Origin: Maniola hyperantus
Taxonomy: Eukaryota > Arthropoda > Insecta > Lepidoptera > Nymphalidae
DNA length: 64,000 nt
Reading direction: 5' to 3'
Assembly (NCBI RefSeq): GCF_902806685.2
Contig: NC_048557.2
Location: 8,242,666 to 8,306,665 of the forward strand
Part shown: in pieces, positions 62,701 through 64,000 of the stretch
How positions within the stretch are numbered: position 1 is the first letter of the stretch
Layout of the letters: each line of letters begins with the position of its first letter
Program-made: the position numbers and the translations under genes
The notes under the pieces: model-generated
Told to the model about the DNA's origin: nothing
Database searches by the model: none
The model's input: the letters and a program-made list of their open reading frames with translations, nothing else

Positions 62701-64000
62701 CTTCTACTAACGTTACTTACTATGTAAAGAACTCCTCGTTACCCGCATCTTAACTTCAGTAACACTGTGTGGTATGGTTGTTGCAGAGCGGTTCGACGGT
62801 GCGCCAGACCAACGACTACCAGTGCAATCAGTACGTGCCGACGCAGCACAACAAGAGGGATAGTGTAAGCTTATTATTTTTTTATATAGTATGAAACTTT
62901 TTCAGCGTTTTAGGGGTATCTAATTTGTTCGTTTGCTTTAATAAGAAAAGTAAAGTAAAGATTTTTAATCATTTTTTTATTTTGTGCTTAACGATTGCTG
63001 TAAAAATTCAACTTAGTACGGAACTAGTTTGTAAGCATTAGGGTCCTTACAAACTTCGTTCTAAAGTAAAGTTTCTTTGTGTAAAGTAAATAATCGGGGT
63101 TATTTTCCGATGATATGTTATTGATATGAAAATATTTTGCAACTTTTTTGTTTCCCATCACAAATCAAAAATTAAAAAAATCACTTGATTCGCAGAGCGG
63201 CGGCTGTCGTGAGTACCTGCCGGTGAGCGCGGCCGTGAGCGGCGTGAGCGTGAGTGGCGTGAGCGGCATGGGCGTGAGCGTGAACGTGGGCCCACCCGCC
63301 GCGCACAAGCACGCGCATGCGTGGCACCCACACGCGCATCCGCACGCGCACCCGCACGCGCATCCGCACTACAAGTGAGTAATCTCCATAAAACGATACT
63401 GGCAGGCGCCATCCCACGTCCGAGAGAATAGCAGCGATAGTCGCGTGCTCACAACTCCGCTCCGCATTACTTTCTCGCTCCGCTCCGCTACCTAGCTCCG
63501 CGTCTATGGACAGATACAATCCGCACAGGGCGATACTATCGCTGAGGATAGTTGGTCGGACTCGTTGCGATTCCCTCGCCTTAAGAGATGCGGGTAGAAG
63601 GTTAGTCAGTCATAGAGCAACCTAGGTGTGGGAGTGTGAGTGGGTCGCCTGCCATACACAATCACCCGCACGTGCGCTCGCACATAAAGTGAGTATCATC
63701 CATTATAAATAAGTACATAAAATAGGAATAAGTCTATTTTTACATTTATTGGCACTCCGAGTACTATTAATGTTAGCATGTCAGTGACACGACCTTGAAC
63801 TTTTTTCCTATCCCATAATCGTTCAACGCGCCTAAAGAAGTTTTCATTCCAAAAATGTTTTAAGAAAAAAGGGCTGAAATACAAGGGGGAATAAAATACT
63901 AAACAAGCACCAATTTATCATACGATAAGTTTTTTCTTTCATACGAGGTAGTGTTGTCACTTTCAGAAGTTCGAGTGGCGTGACGGGCGTGGGTGGCGTG
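41282..64000 (+). CDS. hipk: Homeodomain-interacting protein kinase (Hipk), multi-exon gene, 3' end outside the window
   Basis: Spliced frame of about 963 residues in the window if exon 41282 is used, incomplete at the C terminus. The exons after it are 46143-46300, 49128-49197, 49459-49594, 53078-53296, 53851-54005, 54574-54750, 55498-55651, 55955-56056, 56626-56736, 57892-58080, 58548-58667, 58849-59054, 59603-59668, 60459-60563, 60969-61126, 61528-61718, 62383-62589, 62787-62864, 63196-63374 and 63967 onward. Kinase domain about residues 102-435: GRGTFG at 109-114, Lys131, HADLKPEN at 225-232, DFG at 249-251, activation Tyr264. Then a low-complexity tail with NLS KKRVK at about 663-667 and SIM VITI at 717-720. 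Known family role: nuclear Ser/Thr kinase acting on homeodomain and other transcription factors (Notch, Wnt, Hippo and stress outputs). Introns hold many transposons. Confidence 0.96.
41890..42083 (+). mobile_element. LEP1-like fragment (plus)
   Basis: CCTTTGAACCGATCTTAACG, AAATTTCCCTCAAAGG, GACGGACATAAGATACTTTT and an AAAGCTAGT end. Confidence 0.6.
42143..42688. repeat. Large inverted repeat (about 545 bp)
   Basis: Arms of about 220 bp. Left words AAGAGCCTGTGAGGACC, TATTTTATAAAAGC, TATCATGGTGGCTTTGGCAG and ACGTCATGCATTGCCAGA are answered on the right by TCTGGCAATGCATGACGT, CTGCCAAAGCCACCATGATC, CTTTTATAAAATAG and GTCTCTCACGGGCTCTT. No open frame. Confidence 0.85.
42917..43160 (+). repeat. 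Lepidopteran CCGACTTCAAAAAAAGGAGG repeat
   Basis: CGACTTCAAAAAAAGGAGGA then GGTTCTCAATTCG, an AT-rich block, CGAAAACGCCTAGACCGATT and GGTGAAGATCTGATGAAC. I recognise the opening as a common interspersed block in moth and butterfly genomes, class uncertain. Confidence 0.5.
43262..43611. repeat. Long hairpin element (about 350 bp)
   Basis: Arms of about 140 bp. AAAAACCGACTTTGTTACAC ... ATATAGTTCCATAATAATA on the left are matched by TATTATTATGGAACTATAT ... GTAACGAAGTCGGTTTTT on the right. The loop carries GGTGCCAATGAGGTGCC. Confidence 0.88.
43612..43860 (-). mobile_element. LINE 3'-end fragment (minus)
   Basis: TTATTCAGATAAAAGTTAGC, CCTTGACTGCAATCTCACCT, GGTATGATGCAATCTAAGAT, then AAACCCATACCCCTTTTGG. 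Same family as 29548 and 56380. Confidence 0.6.
43955..44835. mobile_element. 15-bp-TIR DNA element, copy 1 (deletion derivative)
   Basis: Perfect terminal inverted repeats AATAGGCTACTTGAC and GTCAAGTAGCCTATT. 881 bp and no coding frame. Identical in layout to 47091-48104 but lacking 133 bp. It contains the start of a LEP1-like insertion (TATATATAAAATTTAGAG ... GAAATTTGGTGGGTGT) whose 3' part has been lost here. No clear target duplication. Confidence 0.85.
44954..45100 (-). mobile_element. LEP1-like element, family A fragment (minus)
   Basis: TAGCTTATGCCCGCGACTTC, GTCCGCGTGGACTACAC, AAATCCTTTCTTAGCGAATG, CTATCTGCATGCCAAATTTT and CCGATCCGTCCAG. The 5' end is replaced by a LINE tail. Confidence 0.8.
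45101..45218 (+). mobile_element. LINE 3' end with (TTTC)n tail
   Basis: AACCAGCTCTTAGCTATAAG, GTTCGCTAAATAAACATC and a TTTCTTTCTTTCTTTC run. It directly abuts the truncated LEP1-like element. Confidence 0.6.
45219..45600. other. Nothing recognised
   Basis: No gene or repeat was identified. Confidence 0.3.
45601..45920 (-). mobile_element. RTE-type LINE 3'-end fragment, longest copy (minus)
   Basis: On the minus strand: LKWQWAGHI-type block (CTGAAGTGGCAATGGGCAGG), GGTGCTGGAATGGCGACCTC, CCCCCACTAGGTGGACGAAC, CCGTGGCGTGTGGAAGTCCC and the tail. The ORF is frameshifted. Confidence 0.8.
46143..46300 (+). CDS. hipk: Hipk exon (N-terminal Ala/Gly-rich segment)
   Basis: Acceptor GTATTGTTCCAG, donor GTAACA. 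Enters in phase 2 and leaves in phase 1. Encodes VGDSSAWSAVAVAGVAAGAA, then GGARTRAAHGATTTAHSKQL and ends PAQPQ-G. TAHSKQL resembles the Ser/Thr-rich stretch that precedes the kinase domain in family members. The frame stays open past the donor to 46458. Confidence 0.85.
46310..46665. repeat. Imperfect inverted repeat in the intron
   Basis: GAGCTGGGTACCCACTGTGC near 46342 is answered by CATAGTGGGTACCCAGCTTA near 46631. An internal block (TAGCTATATCTCTCACATAA, GTCTCGTTTTA at 46437-46473) recurs at 60620-60664. Confidence 0.55.
46689..46994. repeat. Foldback element in the intron
   Basis: TTGCTTATCAGGCGTTTAAC against GTTATTTTAACCGCCTGATATGCAA, and inside, ATGCATACATTTTGAGAAAG against CTTTCTCAAAATGTATGCA. 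Confidence 0.65.
47091..48104. mobile_element. 15-bp-TIR DNA element, copy 2 (fuller copy, in Hipk intron)
   Basis: AATAGGCTACTTGAC at 47091 and GTCAAGTAGCCTATT ending 48104. About 99% identical to copy 1, but retains the 3' part of a nested LEP1-like insertion (GTTCTTTGTAGGTAAAGAGA ... CACGAGCATAAGCTAGT at about 47440-47567). No coding frame. Confidence 0.87.
48105..49127. other. Hipk intron, nothing recognised except GATGC-rich end
   Basis: Mostly AT-rich. The last 70 bp carry repeated GATGCGATGC-type words running up to the acceptor. Confidence 0.45.
49128..49197 (+). CDS. hipk: Hipk exon (YQLVQHEVL segment)
   Basis: Completes Gly from 46300, then SGCGGDGDYQLVQHEVLYSS and SN plus AG of Arg. 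(G/E)GDYQLVQHEVL is a hallmark directly before the HIPK kinase domain. The acceptor CGATGCAG lacks a pyrimidine tract. Phase 1 in, phase 2 out. Confidence 0.95.
49383..49411 (+). repeat. (CA)n microsatellite in Hipk intron
   Basis: About 14 CA units, 48 bp before the next acceptor. Confidence 0.95.
49459..49594 (+). CDS. hipk: Hipk exon: kinase N-lobe (Gly-rich loop and catalytic Lys)
   Basis: [20 protein letters not shown], then KGTNEIVAIKILKNHPSYAR and QGQIE. Contains GRGTFG and the ATP-binding lysine in VAIK. Acceptor TGGCAG, donor GTGAAC. Leaves in phase 0. Confidence 0.97.
49693..49829. repeat. Near-perfect palindromic element, family R copy 2
   Basis: ATAGACAACGCATTTTAAAC ... GTTTAAAATGCGTCGACTAT with arms of about 62 bp. 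Same family as 37036-37169. Confidence 0.9.
49909..50073. repeat. Foldback element in Hipk intron
   Basis: ATACCCTATTCACGGAATGA on the left against TCATTCCGCGGATAGGGTAT on the right. Further pairing of GGGCTTTCT with AGAAAGCGC. Confidence 0.8.
50205..50410 (-). repeat. Dispersed repeat, family E copy 2
   Basis: GACAAGATATGCCCAAGCGA, CCAAATAAATCAGCGCCACC, GTACTAATGAACGACCCGTT and CCAATGAGTCAGTGCCATTT. Inverted relative to 24292-24497. Confidence 0.7.
50800..51022 (+). mobile_element. LEP1-like element, family B (plus)
   Basis: TACCCTTATTATAAATGCGA, AGTGTGTTTGTTTGTTGG, CAATCACGTCGCAACGGTGC, ATAGGCTACTTTTTATCCCG, CCCACGGGATTTTTAA and a degraded GACGAAGTTGCGGGC end. Confidence 0.8.
51236..51463 (+). 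repeat. Family K copy with internal deletion
   Basis: GGGTTCCGTACCTCAAAAGG, (TCTG)n, CTACAGGGTACTGC, then directly the distal block TTTTTATGAATCATAGTTTT and GCGAGCCTGACTCGCACTTG. The middle 170 bp seen at 22330-22520 are missing. Confidence 0.75.
51696..52012 (-). mobile_element. LEP1-like element, family A (minus), with nested LINE end
   Basis: 51696-51874: ACTAGCTTAAGCTCGCGACT, CCCTTCTTAGCGGATGTCTA, GCATGCCAAATTTCAGCCCA, then TGATAGATCA. A LINE tail with CTTTTACAAGTGCTTACGAA and CTGGTTCGGAATGCC occupies about 51875-51984. The LEP1 element resumes with AGATCAGTTAGTCACCTTTT and ends TATATATTTAGA. AGATCA is duplicated at both edges. Confidence 0.75.
52013..52500. other. Hipk intron, nothing recognised
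   Basis: AT-rich, no repeat identified. Confidence 0.35.
52505..52695 (+). mobile_element. LEP1-like fragment in Hipk intron
   Basis: TTATGCGAAAGTATGTCTGT, GAACCGATGTTGACGAAATT, TGGCACAAAGTTAGCTTGCA and GAGTTCCCACAGGATTTTTA. The terminal CTAGT is lost. Confidence 0.6.
52815..53010. repeat. Cluster of ACGCGTTGTAGCAAT words
   Basis: ACGCGTTGTAGCAAT occurs exactly at 52821 and 52893. Degenerate forms are TCGTGTTGTAGCTAT at about 52945 and an inverted ATTGCACGATGCGTT near 52977. The unit spacing is about 30-70 bp. Confidence 0.55.
53078..53296 (+). CDS. hipk: Hipk exon: kinase N-lobe to hinge
   Basis: [60 protein letters not shown] and ILQQVLTALLKLK. Contains the hinge [12 protein letters not shown], nearly identical to vertebrate family members. 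Acceptor GCTTGCAG, donor GTAAGC. 73 codons, phase 0 on both sides. Confidence 0.97.
53363..53703 (+). mobile_element. tRNA-derived SINE in Hipk intron, with expanded tail
   Basis: A box TAGCCTAGTGG. The B box is lost (a deletion leaves GATCCTAGGCATGCACG). The body is complete and the tail is a (GAT)n run of about 17 units at 53651-53703. Confidence 0.85.
53851..54005 (+). CDS. hipk: Hipk exon: catalytic loop and activation loop
   Basis: QLGLIHADLKPENIMLVEPA, then [20 protein letters not shown] and VCNTYLQSRYYR. Contains the catalytic Asp in HADLKPEN, the DFG, and the activation-loop TYLQSRYY whose first Tyr is the autophosphorylated residue in the family. Donor GTAAAT. Leaves in phase 2. Confidence 0.97.
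54028..54536 (+). repeat. Family K2 copy in Hipk intron, split by a LEP1-like element
   Basis: GGGTTCCGTACCTGGAGGAT, CCATGAACCGTAATAGTTAG and AAAATGGCCGCCTTGAAAT before the insertion; ATACGATGGTACGGAATCGG after it. Confidence 0.75.
54251..54494 (+). mobile_element. LEP1/Helitron-like element, family A, nested in K2
   Basis: TCTATATATATAAAAGG to GAGCATAAGCTAGT, with the (GACT)n block including the AATGACTG variant. Very close to 13822-14065. Confidence 0.87.
54574..54750 (+). CDS. hipk: Hipk exon: kinase C-lobe (APE, DMWSLGC)
   Basis: Completes Arg, then APEIILGLAFCEAIDMWSLG, CVVAELFLGWPLYPGSSEYD and QIRYISQTQGLPTEHMLN plus AG of Ser. Acceptor ATTTCCAG, donor GTACAT. The APE and DMWSLGC motifs are intact. 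Confidence 0.97.
54779..54985 (+). mobile_element. RTE-type LINE 3'-end fragment with internal insertion
   Basis: GCTGGATTCAGGAGGCGCAA, GACCGTGGCGTGTGGAAATG, then about 80 unrelated bases, then TGTCCAGCAATGGACCTCTA and TCGGTTGATGATGATCATGG. Confidence 0.7.
55031..55202. repeat. Foldback element ending in a perfect 35-bp palindrome
   Basis: AGTGCGACAAGGCTATCTTG on the left against AAGGCTCTCTTGGGCCTTGTCGCAC on the right. At 55168-55202 GTTAAACTGTAAAACTT is followed by one A and its exact complement. Confidence 0.8.
55498..55651 (+). CDS. hipk: Hipk exon: kinase C-lobe
   Basis: S (shared), [40 protein letters not shown] and [30 protein letters not shown] is strongly family-specific. Acceptor ATTCCAG, donor GTGAGT, leaves in phase 0. 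Confidence 0.96.
55683..55879 (-). repeat. Family K copy (minus) in Hipk intron
   Basis: GCCAAGTGCGAGTCAGGCTC, ATGTAACCACAAATTCACG, CTACCTACCTGCCAAATTTC, AAAGTGATCCTATGAGGGTT and TTTTGAGGTACTGAACCCT. Confidence 0.75.
55880..55925 (+). pseudogene. Decayed partial copy of the preceding Hipk exon
   Basis: GAAACGGCAAAGTTCTTCTA followed by CCGCGCCGTGAATAGCAC aligns with exon positions 55503-55543. It would read KFFYRAVNST against [10 protein letters not shown], then a stop (TAA at about 55929). No donor follows, so it is not a usable exon. Confidence 0.7.
55955..56056 (+). CDS. hipk: Hipk exon: end of kinase domain
   Basis: VNVPTDLEGGQLLAEKADRR and EFIDLLKRMLTMDQ. Acceptor TGTTTCAG, donor GTAAGT. 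34 codons, phase 0. Matches the family block before the RITP motif. Confidence 0.96.
56205..56625. other. Hipk intron with a LINE 3'-end fragment
   Basis: 56380-56450 carries GACTGCATCATCACTTACCA and CCAGGTGAGATTGCAGTCAA, then a poly-A, the plus-strand form of the family at 43612 and 29548. CAGGGTGGCCGCAGATGTG at 56206 resembles another repeat end. Confidence 0.45.
56626..56736 (+). CDS. hipk: Hipk exon: kinase C-terminus
   Basis: ERRITPGEALNHAFVTLAHL and VDYAHCNNVKASVQMME. The (R)RITP..(A/T)LNH.FVT motif closes the kinase domain. Acceptor TTTTTTTCAG, donor GTAAGG, phase 0. Confidence 0.96.
56872..57360 (-). pseudogene. RTE-type reverse transcriptase fragment, antisense in Hipk intron
   Basis: The minus strand encodes LARDPRAKLTRHYTEDIPDV, then ALKQLKINKAQGDDGITAEL and LKAGGKPVLKVLQRLFNSVI, and LLKNYRPISLAMSCKLFSRV, the first reverse-transcriptase blocks of an RTE element. 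A frameshift after SRVIT moves the rest (FDDFQSPEQAG) to another frame. FADD and the later motifs are absent. Truncated at both ends and dead. Confidence 0.85.
57590..57777 (-). mobile_element. LEP1-like element, family A, decayed (minus)
   Basis: TTCCCGCGAGTTCGTCTGGG, GGGGGTTGAATTTTCAAAAA, TCCTTTCTTAGCAGATAACT and AGATCAGTTAGTCAGTCTCC. Confidence 0.7.
57892..58080 (+). CDS. hipk: Hipk exon: Gly/Val repeat and LALTINQQ block
   Basis: VCRRSGSVVGGVGGVGGVGG and VGGVGVGGGEYVSGVVAPAA, then PSAHHLALTINQQRLRAAPY and DNL. The GGV repeat comes from a GGCGTGGGCGGGGT-type minisatellite. HHLALTINQQ corresponds to the conserved (N)LTM(T)FNNQ block after the kinase domain. Acceptor TTGTTTACAG, donor GTATGT, 63 codons. 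Confidence 0.93.
58126..58325 (-). mobile_element. LEP1-like element, family A (minus) in Hipk intron
   Basis: CTAGCTTATGCTCGCGACTT, CCTTAGGGATTGAATTTTCA, CTTCTTAGCGGATGCCTACT, TCAGTCAGTCAGTCACCTTT. It starts 45 bp after the donor at 58081. Confidence 0.85.
58548..58667 (+). CDS. hipk: Hipk exon: conserved EPFPHQF block
   Basis: YQLYSGGRVAVGGARQYATR and AAEPFPHQFVSSILCQPAYQ. EPF..Q....CQPAYQ corresponds to the DPFQQ...CPP.FQ block of vertebrate HIPKs. Acceptor TTGTTCACAG, donor GTAACC, 40 codons, phase 0. Confidence 0.93.
58849..59054 (+). CDS. hipk: Hipk exon: poly-Ala, Gly/Val and His-rich segment
   Basis: VQQLAAAAAAAAAAHHQHGV, SGVGVGGVGVGVGEVGEWRA, PLIVEPAPLPEPDVWDFHPH and AHHHHPHK plus AG of Arg. 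Contains a run of ten Ala and a His cluster. Acceptor TTAACCACAG, donor GTGGGC, leaves in phase 2. Confidence 0.92.
59091..59254. repeat. Foldback MITE, family F, best copy (Hipk intron)
   Basis: GGCTAATTCCGTTGTACACA ... TCTAAATCTATTGCTATCC pairs with GGATAGCACTAGATTTAGA ... TGTGTACAAGAGAATCGGCC. Arms of about 66 bp, loop of about 30 bp. Confidence 0.85.
59603..59668 (+). CDS. hipk: Hipk exon: short His/Gln-rich segment
   Basis: Completes Arg, then STKQQTSAVPHYQPHHQTHQ and Y plus AG of Ser. Acceptor GTTGTCCACAG, donor GTATTA. Phase 2 in and out. A 66-bp exon called by phase and composition. Confidence 0.85.
59686..59880 (-). mobile_element. LEP1-like element, family B, decayed (minus)
   Basis: ACTAGCTCATGACCGTGACT, GATGAAAAGTAGCCTGTCC, TTGCGGCGTGATTGAAGGAC and TTTGCATTTATAATATATGGG. 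Confidence 0.75.
60207..60419 (-). mobile_element. LEP1-like element, family B (minus) in Hipk intron
   Basis: ACTAGCTGATGCCCGCGACT, GTCCGCGTGGAATTACG, GATTTTCCGGGATAAAAAGT, ATCCGTTGCACCGTTGCGAC, ACACTTTCGCATTTATAATA and AGGGTACT. It ends 39 bp before the acceptor at 60458. Confidence 0.88.
60459..60563 (+). CDS. hipk: Hipk exon: nuclear-localisation motif
   Basis: Completes Ser, then MAGSGGKKEATQLSPVKKRV, KEGTPPSRHRHHDH and AC of Thr. SPVKKRVKEGTPP is basic and matches the family's (P)SPKRVKE.TPP block, a likely nuclear-localisation signal. Acceptor AATTTCCAG, donor GTCAGT, phase 2. Confidence 0.93.
60617..60664. repeat. Short palindrome in Hipk intron
   Basis: AAAACGAGATAGAGCTATAT against ATAAATATGTCTCGTTTT. 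The same words are at 46437-46473. Confidence 0.65.
60709..60939. repeat. Foldback element with 38-bp arms
   Basis: AATTTTCATAATTTTTAAAA and ATGTAGATATAATGAAGA at the left, exactly answered at 60902-60939. Confidence 0.85.
60969..61126 (+). CDS. hipk: Hipk exon: SUMO-interacting motif
   Basis: Completes Thr, then IRSNVPAPVAPAGAWETGCA, AHTITIRDTPSPAVSVITIS and DSDDDAEPRPNR plus G. The ITI.DTPSP.VSVITISDSD block is highly conserved in HIPKs. VITI followed by an acidic DSDDD is the SUMO-interacting motif that targets the kinase to nuclear bodies. Acceptor TTATACAG, donor GTAAAC, leaves in phase 1. Confidence 0.96.
61170..61231 (+). pseudogene. Decayed partial copy of the SIM exon in the following intron
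   Basis: CGCACATCCGCATCCGTGAC followed by ACTTTGCCGTCCCTGTCATC resembles exon bases CACCATCCGCGACACGCCCT and GTCTCCGTCATC. It starts about 45 bp after the donor. Frame and splice sites are lost. Confidence 0.5.
61233..61475. repeat. GC-rich foldback element in Hipk intron
   Basis: AAGCCACACGATGCGTTGC at the left end against AACGCATCGCGTGGCCTT at the right end. The interior is GC-rich (GTGCGGCGCCGCAACGCAC). The open frames in this intron are a by-product. Confidence 0.7.
61528..61718 (+). CDS. hipk: Hipk exon: Ser/Asn-rich with acidic/His end
   Basis: G (shared), SGECVPSAHMTSASNAASNN, PAASTAAVTVSSNGGVICSA, RTPRDERHVKHEPHHQPCHH and HHA. VKHEP fits a sumoylation consensus (psi-K-x-E). Acceptor GTCACACAG, donor GTGAGT, leaves in phase 0. 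Confidence 0.92.
61798..62022 (-). mobile_element. LEP1-like element, family B (minus) in Hipk intron
   Basis: ACTAGCTGTCGCCCGCGACT, CCACGGGAACTCTTTGGTTT, AAAATCACGTCAATCCGTTC and ACACTTTCGCATTTATAATA. Confidence 0.85.
62383..62589 (+). CDS. hipk: Hipk exon: Gln/Pro-rich segment
   Basis: QQQPAPQQAVPQQPPPQPQQ, HQQQHATRPAPAPAQATPQS, QKKRLLALAQQEAQAKLEHH and DHAAAAHYN. The second half could form a short coiled coil. The acceptor is a tandem NAGNAG (CCCAGCAG), so the exon can start at 62383 or 62386. Donor GTAAGT, phase 0. Confidence 0.9.
62610..62675 (+). repeat. Fragment of the 29145 hairpin family
   Basis: AACACTGAAATTCATAGTTA, GGGGACCATTCAGACTACAT and GTGTCATGTTCAGCC match words at 29145-29276. 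Confidence 0.55.
62787..62864 (+). CDS. hipk: Hipk exon: short NDYQCNQY segment
   Basis: SGSTVRQTNDYQCNQYVPTQ and HNKRDS. Acceptor GGTTGTTGCAG, donor GTAAGC, 26 codons, phase 0 on both sides. Confidence 0.9.
63196..63374 (+). CDS. hipk: Hipk exon: Val/Ser/Gly repeat and His-Ala-His-Pro repeat
   Basis: SGGCREYLPVSAAVSGVSVS, GVSGMGVSVNVGPPAAHKHA and HAWHPHAHPHAHPHAHPHY plus AA of Lys. The second half is a (HPHA)n repeat encoded by a CACCCGCACGCG-type minisatellite. Acceptor TGATTCGCAG, donor GTGAGT, leaves in phase 2. Confidence 0.92.
63640..63705 (+). pseudogene. Decayed copy of the exon 63196 end including its donor
   Basis: CACCCGCACGTGCGCTCGCA followed by CATAAAGTGAGTATCATCCAT lines up with 63349-63390 (CACCCGCACGCGCATCCGCA followed by CTACAAGTGAGTAATCTCCAT). 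The copy has lost an open frame (CACATAA), but the GTGAGT donor is preserved. Confidence 0.7.
63967..64000 (+). CDS. hipk: Hipk exon, partial at window end
   Basis: Acceptor GTCACTTTCAG. Completes Lys, then SSSGVTGVGGV to the last base. Continues the Gly/Val-repeat style of the tail. The rest of the C terminus lies beyond the window. Confidence 0.85.

Noticed and set aside
63158..63519. 112- and 84-codon minus-strand frames rich in Arg/Ala/His
   Set aside because: Antisense shadow of exon 63196-63374 and its GC-rich repeats.

Overview
The window looks like nuclear DNA of a moth or butterfly. It is AT-rich and crowded with repeat families I recognise as lepidopteran: LEP1/Helitron-like elements ending in AAGCTAGT, a tRNA-headed SINE with a (GAT)n tail, RTE-type LINE 3' ends, piggyBac and Harbinger copies, and many small foldback elements. 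Organism and repeat-family names come from general knowledge of such sequences, not from a search.

The one clear host gene is homeodomain-interacting protein kinase (Hipk), plus strand, filling the right third of the window and running off its end. I placed 18 coding exons from 46143 to 64000 by GT/AG sites and consistent phase. They encode a small N-terminal segment, a complete DYRK-family kinase domain (GRGTFG, VAIK, HADLKPEN, DFG, activation-loop TYLQSRYY), a Gly/Val- and His-rich tail, a basic nuclear-localisation motif, a SUMO-interacting motif (VITISDSDDD), a Gln-rich exon and a His-Pro-Ala repeat exon. Two candidate upstream exons (38760-38881 and 41282-41355) both end with AC in phase 2 and both fit the acceptor at 46142, which suggests alternative N termini. 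The C terminus lies beyond 64000.

Positions 1-38.7 kb contain no host gene I can support. They hold transposon debris: a piggyBac deletion derivative with TTAA target duplications (6105-7371), a non-LTR retrotransposon with an open 695-codon reverse transcriptase frame (10362-12449), a Harbinger-like element carrying a broken spliced SANT/Myb-like gene but no transposase (19081-21912), SINEs, LINE ends and hairpin-forming elements, several nested in each other.

The most unusual items are: decayed partial copies of three different Hipk exons lying in the adjacent downstream introns; the two phase-matched candidate first exons; two nearly identical copies of a 15-bp-TIR element, one a 133-bp deletion derivative (43955-44835 and 47091-48104); a GC-rich foldback family ending in GCGACAGGT; and several long inverted repeats able to form hairpins. 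I found no new multi-gene system.
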